A stretch of DNA of 64,000 bases from Erpobdella octoculata (Eukaryota > Annelida > Clitellata > Hirudinida > Erpobdellidae), in NCBI GenBank assembly GCA_963978895.1, contig OZ022239.1, positions 16,942,470 through 17,006,469 on the forward strand, given 5' to 3'. Positions 23,417 through 34,177 of this stretch are shown here, in pieces. The notes below the pieces were generated by a model. It saw nothing but the letters and a program-made list of their open reading frames with translations, was not told the DNA's origin and did not search any database. The position numbers and the translations under genes are program-made. The first letter of the stretch is position 1; the number at the start of each line of letters is the position of its first letter.

Positions 23417-24059
23417 CTGTTATTGCAAATAGAAAACTGTGAGTAATACAGGCATATGAGTATACTAAAATAGAGTTAATTAAGTGAACCTCTATAAAGT
23501 TATTGTAAAGTTTTAAACTGAAAAATTATCGCTTTCTTTGCATAAACTTCTCTATAGATAATTTTTATTTTTAAATTTTATTTTATATGTTGTTTAAATT
23601 TTGTCCCATAGATCTGAAAATTTAATAAAATGTAAAGTCCTTGACAACAAATAAATCCACCAAATTTCACCTCGATTGAATAACAGGAAGTTGATTTTTT
23701 TTCAGCGTCAAGGAGTCCAAACGGATGGCTATAGCAAGCAAGCAAACACGGTGAAGTTAATATAAATGAACCATTAAAAACTTTGTTTTTACAGATCCTT
23801 TATATTTTGTAATTCGTTAGCTTCTAATCTTTTGCAAAACAATTTTTCATGATAATCTATATATATAAAAATGAATGTTTGTATGTATATATATATATAT
23901 ATATATTTGTAGGCTCTTGAAACATTTCAACGCAATGTTTCACTTCATAAATTATCTATCTGGCAGCAGACTAAGTAAGGAGTTCTGAACCTATCATAGT
24001 CGTAGTCTAATGTTAAGTAGCTCCGAAAGACTGAGACTTCTAGCCATCCTTTTTTGGGG

Positions 24060-24145
24060 ATGGTCGGTGGCTCAGTTGGTAAGAGCGCTTGCATTTAGGC
24101 GAGGCGGTGTTGCCGTAGACACGTGGGTTCGATTCCTAGTAGAGT

Positions 24146-24147
<2 letters not shown>
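24060..24147 (+). ncRNA. tRNA-like sequence (tRNA-derived SINE head or tRNA pseudogene)
   Basis: Contains an A box TGGCTCAGTTGG (24071-24082) and a B box GGTTCGATTCC (24126-24136), RNA polymerase III internal promoter elements, about 45 bases apart. A TA array follows instead of a tRNA 3' end. The acceptor arms do not pair well, so a functional tRNA is unlikely. Confidence 0.6.
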
Positions 24148-24211
<64 letters not shown>

Positions 24212-24540
24212 TTATGCATTGCTACACCATTCATCTGATCGTAATGAAATTTTCACACAACCTTGAGAGTCAATAGGAATCAAATATAGAGAAAAAAAAT
24301 TGAAATCCGTCACAAAATGAGCGGAGCGGAGCGGGAACTACATATATATGTATGTGCGTATGTATGTATGTATGTGTATGTGCATGTATGTGTGTCTGTG
24401 TTTATGTATGTATGTATGTATGTATGTATGTATGTATGTGTTTTTTACAATATTTCGGCACTAAATGCTCATTCAAAGTATGTATGTGTGTGTATGTATC
24501 TATGTATGTATGTATGTAGAATCGGATCGGGGGGGGGGGG

Positions 24541-25033
24541 TGTCAGTGCTGGACCCCCCCCTCCTTGTTATTTTATTTTATTTTATTTCTAGTATATTTA
24601 GTATCTTCTATCTTGTGACGAATCCTTTGTGTTAACGAGCCAATCAGAGCGCGTGTTGTTTCCTGCAATTAATAGGGGTGTATATTTTTTTATATATTGA
24701 GAAATCTACCGATTAATTAATTAAATAAATCTCGTGGATTATAGTTTATATATATGTTTATAAGTAGTGAAAATCTGATATTGGTTTTTTAGCCTTATAT
24801 AAGGGAGAGCCTCTCTCTCTCGGGACACTCTTGCTGTTCGTGTTTGTGTGTAAGGCTACGTTTGCTTGTATATTTTTAGGAGGGAAAGTCCTACGTGACT
24901 GTTTCCACGCGATTTTCTCTAATCGTTAGTTTAAACTCGTTCCTGCTTGCTTTTTAACAGTTAATAAAAGTACTTCTCTAACTTCTTCAATAAAGTGTAA
25001 TAGTTAGTAATAGTTGGCGGCACGTTACTGACA
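24541..25033 (+). repeat. 5' LTR of D
   Basis: Starts TGTCAGTGCTGGACC and ends GGCACGTTACTGACA. Contains TATATAAGGGAGAGCC (about 24795), a plausible TATA box, and AATAAA-type signals further on. Confidence 0.92.
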
Positions 25034-25039
25034 TTTTAC

Positions 25040-25057
25040 TGGTGGCAGCGGTGGGAT
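25040..25057 (+). other. Primer-binding site of D (tRNA-Leu)
   Basis: TGGTGGCAGCGGTGGGAT, complementary to the 3' end of animal tRNA-Leu (AAG type, CCACCGCTGCCA plus CCA), six bases after the LTR. Confidence 0.75.
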
Positions 25058-25058
25058 A

Positions 25059-25512
25059 TTGAGAAAGACGATTTTGAGAAAGACGATTTTGATTGTGAAG
25101 AAGATTTTGAGAAAGACGATTTTGATTGTGAAGAAGATTTTGAGAAAGAAGATCTTGATTGAAAAGAAGATTTTGTTTGAAGAAGAAGTTGACGAGTCAT
25201 TCGACCAGTTCCGGAGAAAAATTCGACCAGTTCAGGGGAAGAAGTCGACGAGTCATTCGACCAGTTCAGAAGGAGAAGAGATCGACCAGTTCAGAAGGAG
25301 AAGAGATCGACCAGTTCAGAAGGAGAAGAGATCGACCAGTTCAGGAGGAACATCGACCTTGTCTGACGGGAGAAGAATCGAGATAAGTTTATCTGATTCA
25401 TTTCGCGGTTGCCCTTAGGTAGTGTGTAATTTCGAGTGTGGGTTTGTGTTGAAGTACGGTGTGCAGTTGTGTAATTTCGGGCATAGATTTCGTGTGGCAG
25501 TAGATTGTTGTC
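25059..25512 (+). repeat. D leader with short tandem repeats
   Basis: Two short arrays: GAGAAAGACGATTTTGATTG-type units (25059-25160) and a 24-bp unit with GATCGACCAGTTCAGAAGGA (25200-25350). The frames through them are low complexity and probably not protein coding. Confidence 0.65.
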
Positions 25513-27618
25513 ATGTCTGAGACAGGTACAAATACCCCTGTAACCGAATCGCCTGAGCAACGAGCAGAAGATATTGTTAAGAGTAAACCCTAGAGATAGA
25601 CGGGAAACCATGTTTAGTGGAGTAGAATCCCAGAGTCCTAGAGTGTTACATGATAACCCCGATGAAGAGGGAGCGGGCGGTTATTTTATGGCAGAACAGG
25701 GTAGAGTGGTAATAGATAATATAGAAGTAGTGAAATTACAACTCCTAGATAAAGAGAAAGAGAGGGAATCGGCTGAGCGAATGCAGAGAGAAGAGAGGGA
25801 AGCAGAGGAGCGAAGAGAACGAATAAGATTAGAAGAGAGAAGAGAAGAGAGGGAAGCAAGAAGAGAAGAGAGGGAAGCAGCAGAGCGATCGAGAAGAGAA
25901 GGAAGCAGAGGAACGGAGAGAACAATTAAAATTTGAGAGAGAAGAAGTTAGAAATGAAAGGGAAAGAGAATTAACTAGATTTAGTATAGAGACAGCACAT
26001 CAACCTGATCTAACAACTAAAACGATAAAACTAGTTAAGATAATAGGAGACCTAATAGGACCTTTTCCATCTGATCCATTGTCCATCCCTAGTTTTTTGA
26101 ATTTTTAGAGAAACAATTTATTTCGTATGAAGTGAAAGATAATTTAAAATCAAAAATTTTATTAGCTAAATTAAGTGAGAGGGGCAGAAGTCTCATTAAT
26201 CATTTACCATCATATCAACTCGAAGACTATTATGAACTTAAGAGAATTTTATTATTGGGTTATAGAATAAGTCCTTTAATATTAAGACAACGCTTTCTGT
26301 CGATGATGAAGACTTATAACCAAACTTATATAGAATTTGCATCACATTTACGCACAGCTCTGACATATTATATACAAAGCCGAGAAGTAAATTCTTTTGA
26401 TACTTTAATAGATTTACTCTGTGCTGATAGATTAAAAGAGGTAATGCCACGAGGTTGTCTTGATCACCTGTCCACTCTAGAAAAAGATAGTTGGTTAGGC
26501 AGCGAACAACTTGCAGAGGCGGCAGATAATTATATGGCAGTACGTGATAATGATTGTCATATCATTCAGTATGCTCGTCCCAGACTTAACGATGTAAGGA
26601 GTCATGCACCTCCGAGTAGACCAATTAATAATCCTAACATTAATTTTAAACCAAGATTTAACCATCCTCTTCCATCTACACAGCGTTTTAATAGTCAACC
26701 AGTGACGGTTAGGAATTATAATAAAGATAATAATAAAGGATCACTCGTTTGTTATAGTTGTCAGAAAGTAGGTCACATTGCTAGAGATTGTCCCAACCAG
26801 AAAAATATTAAAATTAATTGTTGTAATGTATTAAATCAAGGTGATTCTCTTATAAATAAAAATATTAACCTAGGATTGAATGAATCTCCTATCATCGAAA
26901 CTGAACGATTCTATAAACGACCTTTTAGAGAGGTTATGATTAATCAATTAACAACCCAGTTAGCTTTAATTGATAGTGGAGCTGAAACTAATTGCATTAG
27001 GAAAGACTTAGTAGACGCTTTAGGAGTTCGTCCAACTACAAAGGTTGAATTAGTCGATGTGCATGGTTCACACGAAACAGTAGAGTGTGTTGAGCTTTTG
27101 TTACAACCAGTGCAGAAATCCCATAATACCATGAACATTGCTCCTAAATTTAAGGTTTTCTTTTCCGTGGTACCCAATTGGAGTGAAGCCATCATTATTC
27201 ACCCTGGTGTTAATGAGAGACTTGAAGCCGAGACTTTGTATGAGGTTGTGGTTCCTCAAGAGAATGCTGAATTAATAAATTCTCTGCCTACAAAATTGTC
27301 AGAAGATGAAATTTTAGTGTCATGGTTATCTGATTTTGCCAACGACGATGAGGTGGATGTTACAACGGTTCCAACGGTACAGATTAACGAGGTAGCGGTT
27401 GAGGTTGTAGTTAATCCTGACAAAGAAATCTCAGATATTCCTAGTAATAACGAAGAAACTATTATAGGAATTCCTGTTGTAAATGATAGTAGAGTAGATT
27501 TTCCTACCACTTCCTTTGGTAGAGAACAAAGAAATTGCACTTCTTTAAAACCATTTTGGGAATTTGCACTTCGAAAGAAAAAGGGATTCTTTATCGAAGG
27601 AAACATGTTATTTCATAG
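25513..27618 (+). pseudogene. Gag-protease region of D
   Basis: Probable start MSETGTNTPVTESPEQ at 25513; frameshift near 25590, then a Glu/Arg coiled coil (25740-25920), another frameshift near 25920, and an in-frame stop at 26106. The main frame (26132-27628) has a Gag core (LLAKLSERGRSLINHLPSYQ), a CCHC knuckle CYSCQKVGHIARDC and a retropepsin site LALIDSGAETNCI (DSG variant). A frameshift near 27618 separates it from the integrase frame. Confidence 0.82.
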
Positions 27619-29486
27619 GGAAGCTTAAATTAAAACAATTATGTTTACCTAATGATCGCATTCCCATTATCTTACAATTAGCTCATGAAGCTCCGTGTTC
27701 AGGTCATATGGCAACTAAGTCATCCTTACAGCGCATACGCATGAATTCTTGGTTCCCAGAGATGGAGAACAAAGTTAGAGAATTTTGCGAGTCCTGCAAA
27801 ATATGTCAATTAAGGGCGCCTATAAAGGTGAAGGATCGTATCCCGATTCAACCAATACCTAGAGGAGATGAATTTCCTTTTAGTCATCTCGTAATGGATT
27901 GCATAGGTCCATTGTTTCCATTGAATCCCCCACCCATGTTCAATTATGCACTAGTCGTAGTTGATCTTTTTTCAAGATGGCCGATGGCTTTTCCTTTACA
28001 CTCATTGACAACACGAAGTGTCTGTGATTGCCTTCTAGAGATTTTTATGACTTTTTCGATTCCACGAGTTATTAGCTCTGACTGTGGAAGTAATTTCACG
28101 AGTTCTTTGACTAAAGAATTCTTAAAATATTTAGGGTGTAGTCCACGTTTCAATACTCCGGGACATCCCGAAGCAGCTGGTATTGTAGAGTGTTGTAATC
28201 AAAGTATTAAGACCATGATTTATAAGTTGTCACAGGATCATCCTAAACGTTGGTTTAAATTGTTGCCTTTTATTTTGTGGAGTCTTCGTGAGAAGCCGTC
28301 TTCCACAACACATGTTAGTCCTTATACATTAATTTATGGAACTGCTCCAAGAGGACCATTATCTATTTTAAAAGATTCATGGGTAAATGAGGGAGAAGTA
28401 TCTTTTAAGTTAGGAAAAAATCCAACTCAATATTTAAGTGATCTTTGTAAAGCTCTACAAGAAGCACGCGAATATGCAGATCTTGCTGGTAGTAATGAAC
28501 AAAATCGTTATGCTAAATATTATAACTTAAGAAGTACTGATCGTAAATTTCAATTAGGTGATCCCGTTATTATATTAGCACCTGATAAAAATAAATCTAA
28601 AATGTTGAACCGATGGCAAGGGCCGGGAACAATTGTTCGAGTAAAATCACCTTACTCTTTCATAGTTGAAATAGATGGTCATCATTATCATATGCATGCC
28701 AACAAAATACGTAAATATCATGAACGAATCGAAAAAGCTTTGGTAAGTAGTTGTTCGATCATTTACGACGAAGACATAGACTTTGGAAAAGTTGAAGTCT
28801 TAGATAAGTCCAATATCGAAATTGCTTTACCTAGTACTAAAATAGATAAAAACGTTGTAGATCATTTAAGTGAACTACAACAGAGCCAGTTAACAAATAT
28901 TTTAGATAACTTTGCAAAAGTATTCTCAGAAAAAATAGGTCTTTGTTCTGACGTGTGTCATGAAATTAAAATTTCGCCTGATTTTGTTCCAAAGAAATTG
29001 AAAGCATATAGGACCCCCGAACTTATTAAGAAAGCTGTTTCAAACCAGATTCAAGAAATGTTACAACAAAATATTATTATGCCTTCACAAAGTCCCATGG
29101 TTAGTCCGATGGTAGGTGTGTTGAAGGGTCCCAAGGGTCAAGATGGTGTTCGCTTGGCTGTAGATTATCGACATGTAAATCGTTTCACGAAAAGTGATTG
29201 TTTTCCCATACCAGATATTTCTGATGTTTTGCAGAACGTAGGGAGAGCAAAATATATTAGTTGTTTTTATGCCAAAAGTGGGTATTGGCAAATCCCGATG
29301 AAACCAGAGTCAAGATGGTTGACAGCGTTTGCCTGTGAAGAAGGTGTGTTTGAATTCTTAAGGATGCCCTTCGGATTGAAGTCGGCAGGCGTGTCATTTC
29401 TGAATTGCTTAGACCAATTCGCTCATTTACTGAACCTTTTATTGATGATTTTGCTATTTACTCATCCACTTGGGAGGAACACCTAG
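27619..29486 (+). pseudogene. Integrase and RT N-terminal part of D
   Basis: Integrase first: HHCC zinc region (AHEAPCSGHMATKSSL, then ESCKICQ), then the catalytic Asp in VMDCIGPL, the second Asp in SSDCGSNF and the Glu in AAGIVECCN. A C-terminal SH3-like segment follows (WQGPGTIVRVKSPYSFIVEI). RT then starts at about 28900 (KKLKAYRTPELIKK, VDYRHVNRF, GYWQI, RMPFGLKSAG). The first catalytic Asp, normally in FDAKSGYWQ, is Tyr here (FYAKSGYWQ). A frameshift near 29400 ends the frame. Confidence 0.88.
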
Positions 29487-30241
29487 AACATTTAACAAAA
29501 TTCTTGAGCTTAATCCAAGAACATGGTTTAACGCTCAATTTAAAAAAATGTCGTTTTGCTCAAAGTCAAATAACATTCCTTGGTCATGTTATAGACTCAG
29601 GTCATATAGCCCCTGATCCTGTCAAGATTGCTACAGTTAAAGATATTAAACCCCCGACAAATAAGAGGGAGGTAAAACGTTTGATTGGTTTCTTCAGCTA
29701 TTTTAGAAATTATATTCCACATTTAGCAGAAATGGCTTATGCCCTTACAGAATTAACAAAAAAAGATATGCCAACTAAAATTGATTGGAAAGAGAACCAT
29801 CAAATAGCTTTAGATAGACTTAAGTTAGATTTATCTAATTACATTAACCTAAATACAATAGATTATTCTCAACCATTTGGTTTGTCTACGGATGCTAGTT
29901 CGATAGCAGTAGGTTGTTGTCTATTCCAATGGGATATGAATAAGCATGAAGTTCCTATAGCTTTTGCTAGTAAAAAGCTCACTTCCACGCAGAGTAAATG
30001 GTCCACAATTGAACGTGAAGCTTTTGCGGTTGTATGGGCACTAAATAAATTTCGACAGTGGATTCTGTTTTCAAGAGTGATTGTTTTTTCAGATCACAAT
30101 CCACTTACGTATTTAACCGAAGCTGCTCCTAAGAGTGCAAAACTCAATAGGTGGGCACTAGCTTTGCAAGAGTATGATCTGTTATTTCAATATAGGAGAG
30201 GACGCGATAATTCTGTCGCAGATTTTATGTCCCGAATTTAA
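29405..30241 (+). pseudogene. RT C-terminal part and RNase H of D
   Basis: Continues RT in another frame: PFIDDFAIYS (catalytic DD, with FIDD in place of YxDD), FLGHVIDSGHIAPDP and LIGFFSYFRNYIP. RNase H follows with LSTDASSIAVGCCLF, STIEREAFAVVWAL, SDHNPLTYL and RRGRDNSVADFMSRI at the stop. No integrase comes after RNase H, confirming the reversed order. Confidence 0.9.
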
Positions 30242-30797
30242 ATTCTGTATGGAGTTTCATCCTTATTTCTTTAAGTTTAGGTGGTGTAAGTTAAGTCTTT
30301 TATGTTGTGAATTCATCCGATTTGCCTGTTATTTTTAGTTTGAAGTGTTCTTTGATTGGAGTGTGTGAGGTTTTCCTTTTGGTGATTGGTATAACTGTAA
30401 TGGGCAATCGCGGATGATTCGGATAAATTTGTTTTAGTCAATTCATCCAGGTAATCCCAAAAGAAGAAGATGTTTTCCTCCCCAGTTCTCAGTTGTGGGA
30501 AGGATACTGAACCTGTTGTGAACGCTGTGGACAAGCTTAAGGAAGGAAGCAGATTAGGAGATGCCAAACATTTACATAATATTTGCGATGTTAATGTTCT
30601 GTGAAAACATTTTGCTTAGGAACGTAGCTTTTTATTGTGTAGCCCCGTTGGCTAGTTCGAGATGTATATTTTTATGTGTAGCCCCGTCGGCTAGTTCGGG
30701 ATGTATATTCTTATTTGTGGCCCCGTTGGCTAGTTAGTGATATATACTCTTATAACGATAACCAGATACTGGTTATCGTCTTTTCGGGTGGGAGGTG
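30242..30797 (+). other. D 3' untranslated tail with 3 tandem units and a hairpin
   Basis: Noncoding. Three tandem units of about 47 bp containing CCCCGTTGGCTAGTT lie at 30640-30735. A perfect hairpin, ACGATAACCAG / CTGGTTATCGT with loop ATA, is at 30755-30779. A purine-rich tract (GGGTGGGAGGTG) directly precedes the 3' LTR. Confidence 0.8.
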
Positions 30798-31286
30798 TGT
30801 CAGTGCTGGACCCCCCCTCCTTGTTATTTTATTTTATTTCTAGTATATTTAGTATCTTCTATCTTGTGACGAATCCTTTGTGTTAACGAGCCAATCAGAG
30901 CGCGTGTTGTTTCCCGCAATTAATAGGGGTGTATATTTTTTAATATATTGAGAAATCTACCAATTAATTAATTAAATAAATCTCGTGGATTATAGTTTAT
31001 ATATATGTTTATAAGTAGTGAAAATCTGATATTGGTTTTTTAGCCTTATATAAGGGAGAGCCTCTCTCTCTCTCGGGACACTCTTGCTGTTCCTGTTTGT
31101 GTGTAAGGCTACGTTTGCTTGTATATTTTTAGGAGGGAAAGTCCTATGTGACTGTTTCCACGCGATTTTCTCTAATCGTTAGTTTAAACTCGTTCCTGCT
31201 TGCTTTTTAACAGTTAATAAAAGTACTTCTCTAACTTCTTCAATAAAGTGTAATAGTTAGTAATAGTTGGCGGCACGTTACTGACA
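30798..31286 (+). repeat. 3' LTR of D
   Basis: Copy of 24541-25033 with a few substitutions (for example CCCGCAATT for CCTGCAATT, TATGTGAC for TACGTGAC) and shorter homopolymers. It ends CTGACA against GGGG. Confidence 0.92.
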
Positions 31287-31455
31287 GGGGGGGGCAACTG
31301 AGAGCGAAAGAATGAGCGGGAAAGCGACAGGGAACGGATAACGAGCGGGAGTGTGTGTGTAAATATGTATGTATGTAGAATCGGATCTAGGGGGGGGGGA
31401 CTGAGAGCGAAAAAATGAGCGGGAAAGCGACAGGGAACGGATAACGACCCGCTAG

Positions 31456-32100
31456 TAAGTCAATAAAATAGAAAAAACATTGAGTGACTTTATATTCTGT
31501 AATTCGGAGTGTCTATTTTTTGGCAATTCATTTTTTATGATAATAAGTCTATAAAAAAGAAAAAAATTGATCACAGTCTGCTGAATATGCAAAGATTAAA
31601 AATATAAGATACTTTCTTTGAAGAAAATTTTTAAAGTTTAAAATAATTTTATTCTAAAATTGATACGAATTTTGTCCAATCAAACTGAAAATGTTAAGTC
31701 CTTGAAAACAAATAACCCTACCAAATTTCAGTTTGATAGAATGATGGGAAGTTAGTTTTTTTAGCCTCAAAAGGTCCCAACATATAGCTCAAGAGGGCAA
31801 GCAAACATGGTGAAGTTAATATAAAAGATTTAAAAACATTGACCACAGTCTTCTAAATACTTAATATGTGAAGTATGTGAGGATCGAAAATATATGAAAC
31901 TTTTGAATCAATGTGGAAAAAACAAAATTTTCATTATATATTTTATATTTAAAAAATTAATATCGCTTTCTTTAAATAAACTAAAACTTGATAGTTCGTT
32001 TCTCTACATAAAATTTCTCTTTTTAAATTTTTTTTAAAGGTTTAACTGCCTTGAAGCCCTTTAGGACTTATGCCACTATAAATTTGTCAAAACATAATAA
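31456..32100. other. Intronic repeat units, no gene
   Basis: At least two diverged copies of a repeat with CCAAATTTCAGTTTGAT, GGGAAGTTAGTTTTTT and GCAAGCAAACATGGTGAAGT; a third is at 23500-23850 on the other side of the Helitron. It supplies the Helitron's empty site. Not recognised as a named family. Confidence 0.6.
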
Positions 32101-32108
32101 TAATCAAC

Positions 32109-32982
32109 TAGGGAGTAACCGATTTCGATTTTTTGCCGATTTTTGGTAAAAAAATTTGCCGATTTCGATTAATCGGCAATATCTAATATGAAAAATTTCA
32201 CATAAAAAAATGCTTGCGGATTCTTCTGAAAACTATTTTGTGACAGCTTTCAATTCGTTTTCTGCTTTTCGTTTCTTGTCATTTTCACAGATTCCAGAAT
32301 ATTTATAAAAATTGTCTGGGTGTCTTGTTCTCAGATGTGTAATCAATCCACTCATACCAAAAGTGCACGCATCGCTTCTTCCTTGTTTTATTTTGTTATT
32401 GCAAACTAAACAGTTGGCCCTCAATTTGTCAATCGCATTGATTTCAAAAAATTCCCAAATTTTGCTTCTTCGCGCCATTATTAGCTATTTAAAATTAATT
32501 TAATAATAATATTTAAATTAATTATAGTAGCGTGTGTAGACGAGTAGACAAATTTTATATCACCGAATTGGATACACAAGTGTTTGTTTTGCTTATTTTA
32601 TAGCAATTGAAGTAACAGCAGGGGCCATATTCACCAACCGACGTTTAATTAGCGAGATGTTAAGCCCTTTACGCATAAAAACGATTTCCTGGTTTAATAA
32701 CCCATGCTTCCTACCTTAATAAACTTCAAAAAACAAAATTTATGCATAGTGCATCCTCCTGTGCATGTAGTTCTAGTATTCTCGACGTTTGACTGTGCAA
32801 CGTTTCATTGTCATCAATAGAATATTCAAATTTAGAAAGCAAAAGGTAAAACATGAAAGACAGTATAATAAAAACATGACAAAGTCGGAATCGGTTAACC
32901 TAATGTTGCCGATTCCGATTAATAGGAATTTTGCACTAATCGGCAATATCTGATTTCCGGACCAAAAGTCGGTTACTCCCTA
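32109..32982 (-). mobile_element. hAT element with 8-bp target duplication
   Basis: Terminal inverted repeats TAGGGAGTAACCGA at 32109 and the complement ending TTACTCCCTA at 32982, flanked by the direct repeat TAATCAAC (32101-32108 and 32983-32990). 8-bp duplications are the hAT hallmark. Subterminal GCCGATTTCGATTAATCGGC-like motifs occur at both ends. At 874 bp it is non-autonomous but retains a BED-finger frame. Confidence 0.88.
32233..32478 (-). CDS. BED-type zinc finger remnant of hAT transposase
   Basis: 81-residue open frame. Shows RRSKIWEFFEI, then CLVCNNKIKQG and LITHLRTRHPDNF, the CxxC...HxxxxH pattern and aromatic lead-in of BED fingers that bind transposon DNA at the N-terminus of hAT transposases. 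The catalytic domain is missing. Confidence 0.8.
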   Translation of the reverse strand: MARRSKIWEFFEINAIDKLRANCLVCNNKIKQGRSDACTFGMSGLITHLRTRHPDNFYKYSGICENDKKRKAENELKAVTK

Positions 32983-33239
32983 TAATCAACATGTAAAATA
33001 ATGTATGCTAAAGACTGCAGTCCATTTCTCAAATATTTCACCAGCAATTGATGACAATACACTTATTAGGCAGCTTATTCCACAACTTGGTATTGCTTCA
33101 AAATAGATTTGGTTGCCATTATAATCATGGGTATAAACCCTAATAGAGACCTACATAAAGTAGATCTGAAATTTACACAAAATGAGTTACACAGAGTAGA
33201 ATTTCAAATTATACAAAAATAAATATTAAATAACATTAC

Positions 33240-33363
33240 ATTGAAGCTGTCTGCAATGTCAGTAAGCTGAAGTATGTCGATCTTGGCCAAAATTAATGCT
33301 CCGTTCTTTTTGGCAACAAGTTCTTCCAGTACTGCGTTCAACTGTTTGCAAGGACCATATTTC
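33240..33363 (-). CDS. TXN2-like: Thioredoxin, mitochondrial-like: middle coding exon
   Basis: Acceptor TTCATAG at 33364, donor GTAATG at 33239. Joins the upstream exon as TAT TCT AT|G AAA TAT GGT CCT TGC, giving the active-site text YSMKYGPCKQL where mitochondrial thioredoxins have WCGPCK. The rest (LEELVAKKNGALILAKIDI, LTDIADSFN) fits the fold: helix 2, strand 3 with the VDID-like motif, and helix 3. The nucleophilic first Cys and preceding Trp are therefore Tyr and Lys; the resolving Cys is kept. A redox-altered paralog, a pseudogene or an unseen alternative acceptor are the possibilities. Confidence 0.85.
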
Positions 33364-33419
33364 CTATGAATGATAAAAATACAAAAAAGATGAATATTAT
33401 TTGAAAAACGCATGTATAT

Positions 33420-33896
33420 ATGTAAGTATTTATTTATGTATGTAGTCTTAAAAGTTTGATTTGCTTAGGGCTTCATAAATTAATTTGCTCAGAAAAAATA
33501 TTGTTAAAAAAACTGTAATATAACAAAATCAATGGATAAAACAGATTTTAAACCAAGATTCTTAATTATTTTCAATCACCAAAGAAGATTATTAAAAAAA
33601 AACCATTTGTATATAAAATATTCAGCTTATAAGTCAGAGTAAATTAAATGTACAAGAAATGCAGAAACTATATTGAAAAAATATATATATATGTTAAACT
33701 AAAAATATATTTTTTAATAAGATTATATTTAAATACTTATTTTAATTTTTTTCTGCAGACACAAACTCCATCTAATAACAAAAGCAATAGAACACTTGCA
33801 CGATAACATCATTATTAGATGCACTGAATTTGCTAACAAAAACCAAATTTCATTGTTATGATGTATATATTAGAATTTTTAATTTATAGAACTAAA
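33420..33896. other. No gene seen
   Basis: AT-rich thioredoxin intron sequence with no ORF or recognised repeat up to the Helitron end. Confidence 0.5.
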
Positions 33897-34139
33897 CTAG
33901 CCGGGTACCCGGCGTTGCCCGGTGCTTTTAGAGGTTTTTCTAATGCTTGTCTCTCTCGCTCCTGGTGGCTTTCCCGTTCCTGCTAGCTCTCCCTCTACCG
34001 GTGGCTTTCCCGTTCCTGCTAGCTCTCCCTCTACCGGTGGCTTTCCCAGTCACTTTCTCTTTCCCGCTCGTTCTTTTGATCTCGACCGCTTTCCCGCTCA
34101 CACTTTCGCTCTCAGTTGCTTTTCCGTTCCCGTTTCTGC

Positions 34140-34177
<38 letters not shown>

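Larger units (their letters stand above)
24541..31286 (+). mobile_element. LTR retrotransposon D (integrase before RT)
   Basis: 493-bp and 489-bp LTRs bounded by TGTCAG...CTGACA, primer site, gag, protease, integrase, RT, RNase H and a tail. The LTRs differ at about six substitutions by eye plus homopolymer lengths. It is inserted in the poly-G tract of the Helitron (flanks GGGG on both sides). The domain order gag-PR-INT-RT-RH with gypsy-type RT is that of the Gmr1-like group. Confidence 0.9.
23856..31455 (+). mobile_element. Composite Helitron carrying a tRNA-like unit and LTR element D
   Basis: 5' terminus A|TCTATATATATAAAAATG at 23856 and 3' terminus GACCCGCTAG|T at 31455. Without its passengers it is a usual non-autonomous family member. 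A related repeat to the right holds the uninterrupted site GATAATAAGTC (about 31539), where the left flank ends GATAA and the right flank begins TAAGTC; this empty site supports both boundaries. It lies in the thioredoxin intron, antisense to the gene. Confidence 0.75.

Noticed and set aside
24060..24147. Functional tRNA gene
   Set aside because: A and B boxes are present but the acceptor stem does not pair and the 3' end is a TA array.
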